Positions 63,267-64,000 of a stretch of DNA of 64,000 bases are shown in pieces. The stretch is from Chryseobacterium gleum (GTDB lineage Bacteria > Bacteroidota > Bacteroidia > Flavobacteriales > Flavobacteriaceae). The stretch is taken from NCBI GenBank assembly GCA_945897915.1, contig CAMDGB010000001.1, positions 1 through 64,000 of the forward strand, in the 5' to 3' direction. The position numbers were made by a program, and so were the translations under genes. The notes beneath the pieces were generated by a model. It had not been told where the DNA came from, did not search any database, and was given only the letters and a program-made list of their open reading frames with translations. Numbering within the stretch: the stretch's first letter is position 1; each line of letters starts with the position of its first letter.

Positions 63267-63638
63267 ATGAACATTCAACAATTATTTGAATTTTGCCAAT
63301 CTAAAAAAGGCGTAACTGAACATTTTCCATTTGATGAAGATACTTTGGTGTTTAAAGTTGGTGGGAAAATGTTTTGTTTGACTTCCTTAAAACAATGGGA
63401 AAACCAAGAGCCAAGTTTGAATTTAAAATGCGACCCAGAACGCGCCATAGACCTTCGCGCAACTTATGAAGCTATTGAGCCAGGTTACCACATGAGTAAA
63501 GTGCATTGGAATATCGTAAATTTTAATTCAGATGTAAACGATAAGATGATGTGTGAATTAATTAATGAATCCTACCACTTGATATTAAAAAGTTTGACTA
63601 AAAAAATCCAATCAGAAATTCAAGAATCTGAAAATTAG
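63267..63638 (+). CDS. MmcQ/YjbR family protein
   Basis: A 123-residue protein with the family pattern FPFDEDTLVFKVGGKMFCL near residues 20-40, LNLKCDPERAIDLRA, and PGYHMSKVHWNIV, which forms the double-wing fold. YjbR members were proposed to bind DNA by fold; no function is proven. The downstream gene begins 60 bp later. Confidence 0.92.
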   Translation: MNIQQLFEFCQSKKGVTEHFPFDEDTLVFKVGGKMFCLTSLKQWENQEPSLNLKCDPERAIDLRATYEAIEPGYHMSKVHWNIVNFNSDVNDKMMCELINESYHLILKSLTKKIQSEIQESEN

Positions 63639-63698
63639 GCATTACTTTTGATACCATCTCATACACTTTTAACCCATCAGCTAATAAACTAATTAAAA

Positions 63699-64000
63699 AT
63701 GATTGACAATTTAAAAAAAATATTAAACGAAGACCAAGATCCAAAAGCGATTGAAAAAATTACGTCTAAATTGGAAAACTTATTAATGTCCAATGAAGAA
63801 GTGGGCTACATTGCTGTTCAGAAAAAACCTGCAATTACCGTTTTTCCTGATAGTATTGTGGTAACCAACAAACGCATTATTTTATGTAAACCTAAAAATT
63901 TAGGATTATCAATGGAATTTATGGATTATGATTGGGATGACATTGCTGGCACTTTTGTAAAAGAAGGATTTTTAGGTTCAGATTTTTCTTTTTCTACTAA
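63699..64000 (+). CDS. PH-domain-like protein, N-terminal part (partial)
   Basis: Open from ATG 63699 to the window edge: 100 residues of MIDNLKKILNEDQDPKAIE.., a short helical start and then a beta-rich region VGYIAVQKKPAITVFPDSIVVTNKRIILC, the pattern of bacterial PH (bPH) domains, in which TNKRIIL is typical. The rest is outside the window. A cytoplasmic protein of unknown role. Confidence 0.6.
   Translation, partial: MIDNLKKILNEDQDPKAIEKITSKLENLLMSNEEVGYIAVQKKPAITVFPDSIVVTNKRIILCKPKNLGLSMEFMDYDWDDIAGTFVKEGFLGSDFSFST

Overview
The window is a low-GC chromosomal segment of a member of the Bacteroidota, almost certainly Flavobacteriaceae and probably Flavobacterium or a close relative. The evidence is the strong A/T codon bias, promoters of the form TTG-N19..21-TAnnTTTG (seen before atpD, nuoA, the cold-shock gene, tRNA-Asp and others), start codons without Shine-Dalgarno sequences, two large secreted proteins with type IX secretion (T9SS) C-terminal sorting domains, a TonB-dependent receptor with a carboxypeptidase-regulatory-like N-terminus, a mevalonate pathway, and an atpDC pair separate from the other ATP synthase genes. 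I see no rRNA, CRISPR array, prophage, insertion sequence or antibiotic-resistance gene. Most of the window is core metabolism; the unusual material is in intergenic repeats and a few lineage-specific genes.

Layout. 1-7465: tail of a DUF4270-type gene, glmS, a 1054-residue T9SS protein that appears inserted between two copies of the glmS 3' end/terminator, then atpD-atpC. 7525-8270: an intergenic repeat and an XRE regulator/DUF2975 membrane protein pair on the minus strand. 8375-13629: a biotin cluster (bioF, DUF2007 protein, bioD, bioA, divergent ketoacyl synthase), interrupted between bioD and bioA by a striking 21-bp tandem repeat (10785-11052) that can be read as a frameshifted NP-heptapeptide protein. 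13664-26553: a complete 14-gene complex I operon nuoA-N on the minus strand, with a short NuoG. 26731-28758: cold-shock protein and aspS (minus).

28893-33660 (plus): TlpA-like thioredoxin, asd, a small His-rich CxxC protein and a TonB-dependent receptor, the last two probably a metal-uptake unit. 33810-38561 (minus): SDR, mtgA, FAD oxidoreductase, DedA protein and dicarboxylate/amino-acid symporter, tightly packed. 38646-43037: S9 peptidase, a TPR lipoprotein flanked by two near-identical hairpins, a BaiN/HI0933-type flavoprotein, and TspO on the minus strand. 43128-47140: mvaD, mevalonate kinase, a UbiA prenyltransferase and an Rlu-type pseudouridine synthase, linking isoprenoid precursor synthesis to a prenyl transfer step.

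47237-54282: lipoprotein, DnaE with an N-terminal exonuclease domain, thioredoxin, DUF58 protein and tRNA-Asp. 54600-64000: a second T9SS protein whose C-terminal half is paralogous to the first, a TonB-C-like lipoprotein, a YbhN-like membrane protein (minus), ruvC, hemW, a cyclase-family hydrolase, a GapN-like aldehyde dehydrogenase (minus), a MmcQ/YjbR protein and the start of a PH-domain-like gene. The least explained items are the 21-bp repeat at 10.8-11.05 kb, the duplicated glmS 3' end around the first T9SS gene, and the ketoacyl synthase in the biotin cluster, whose first catalytic histidine is displaced.
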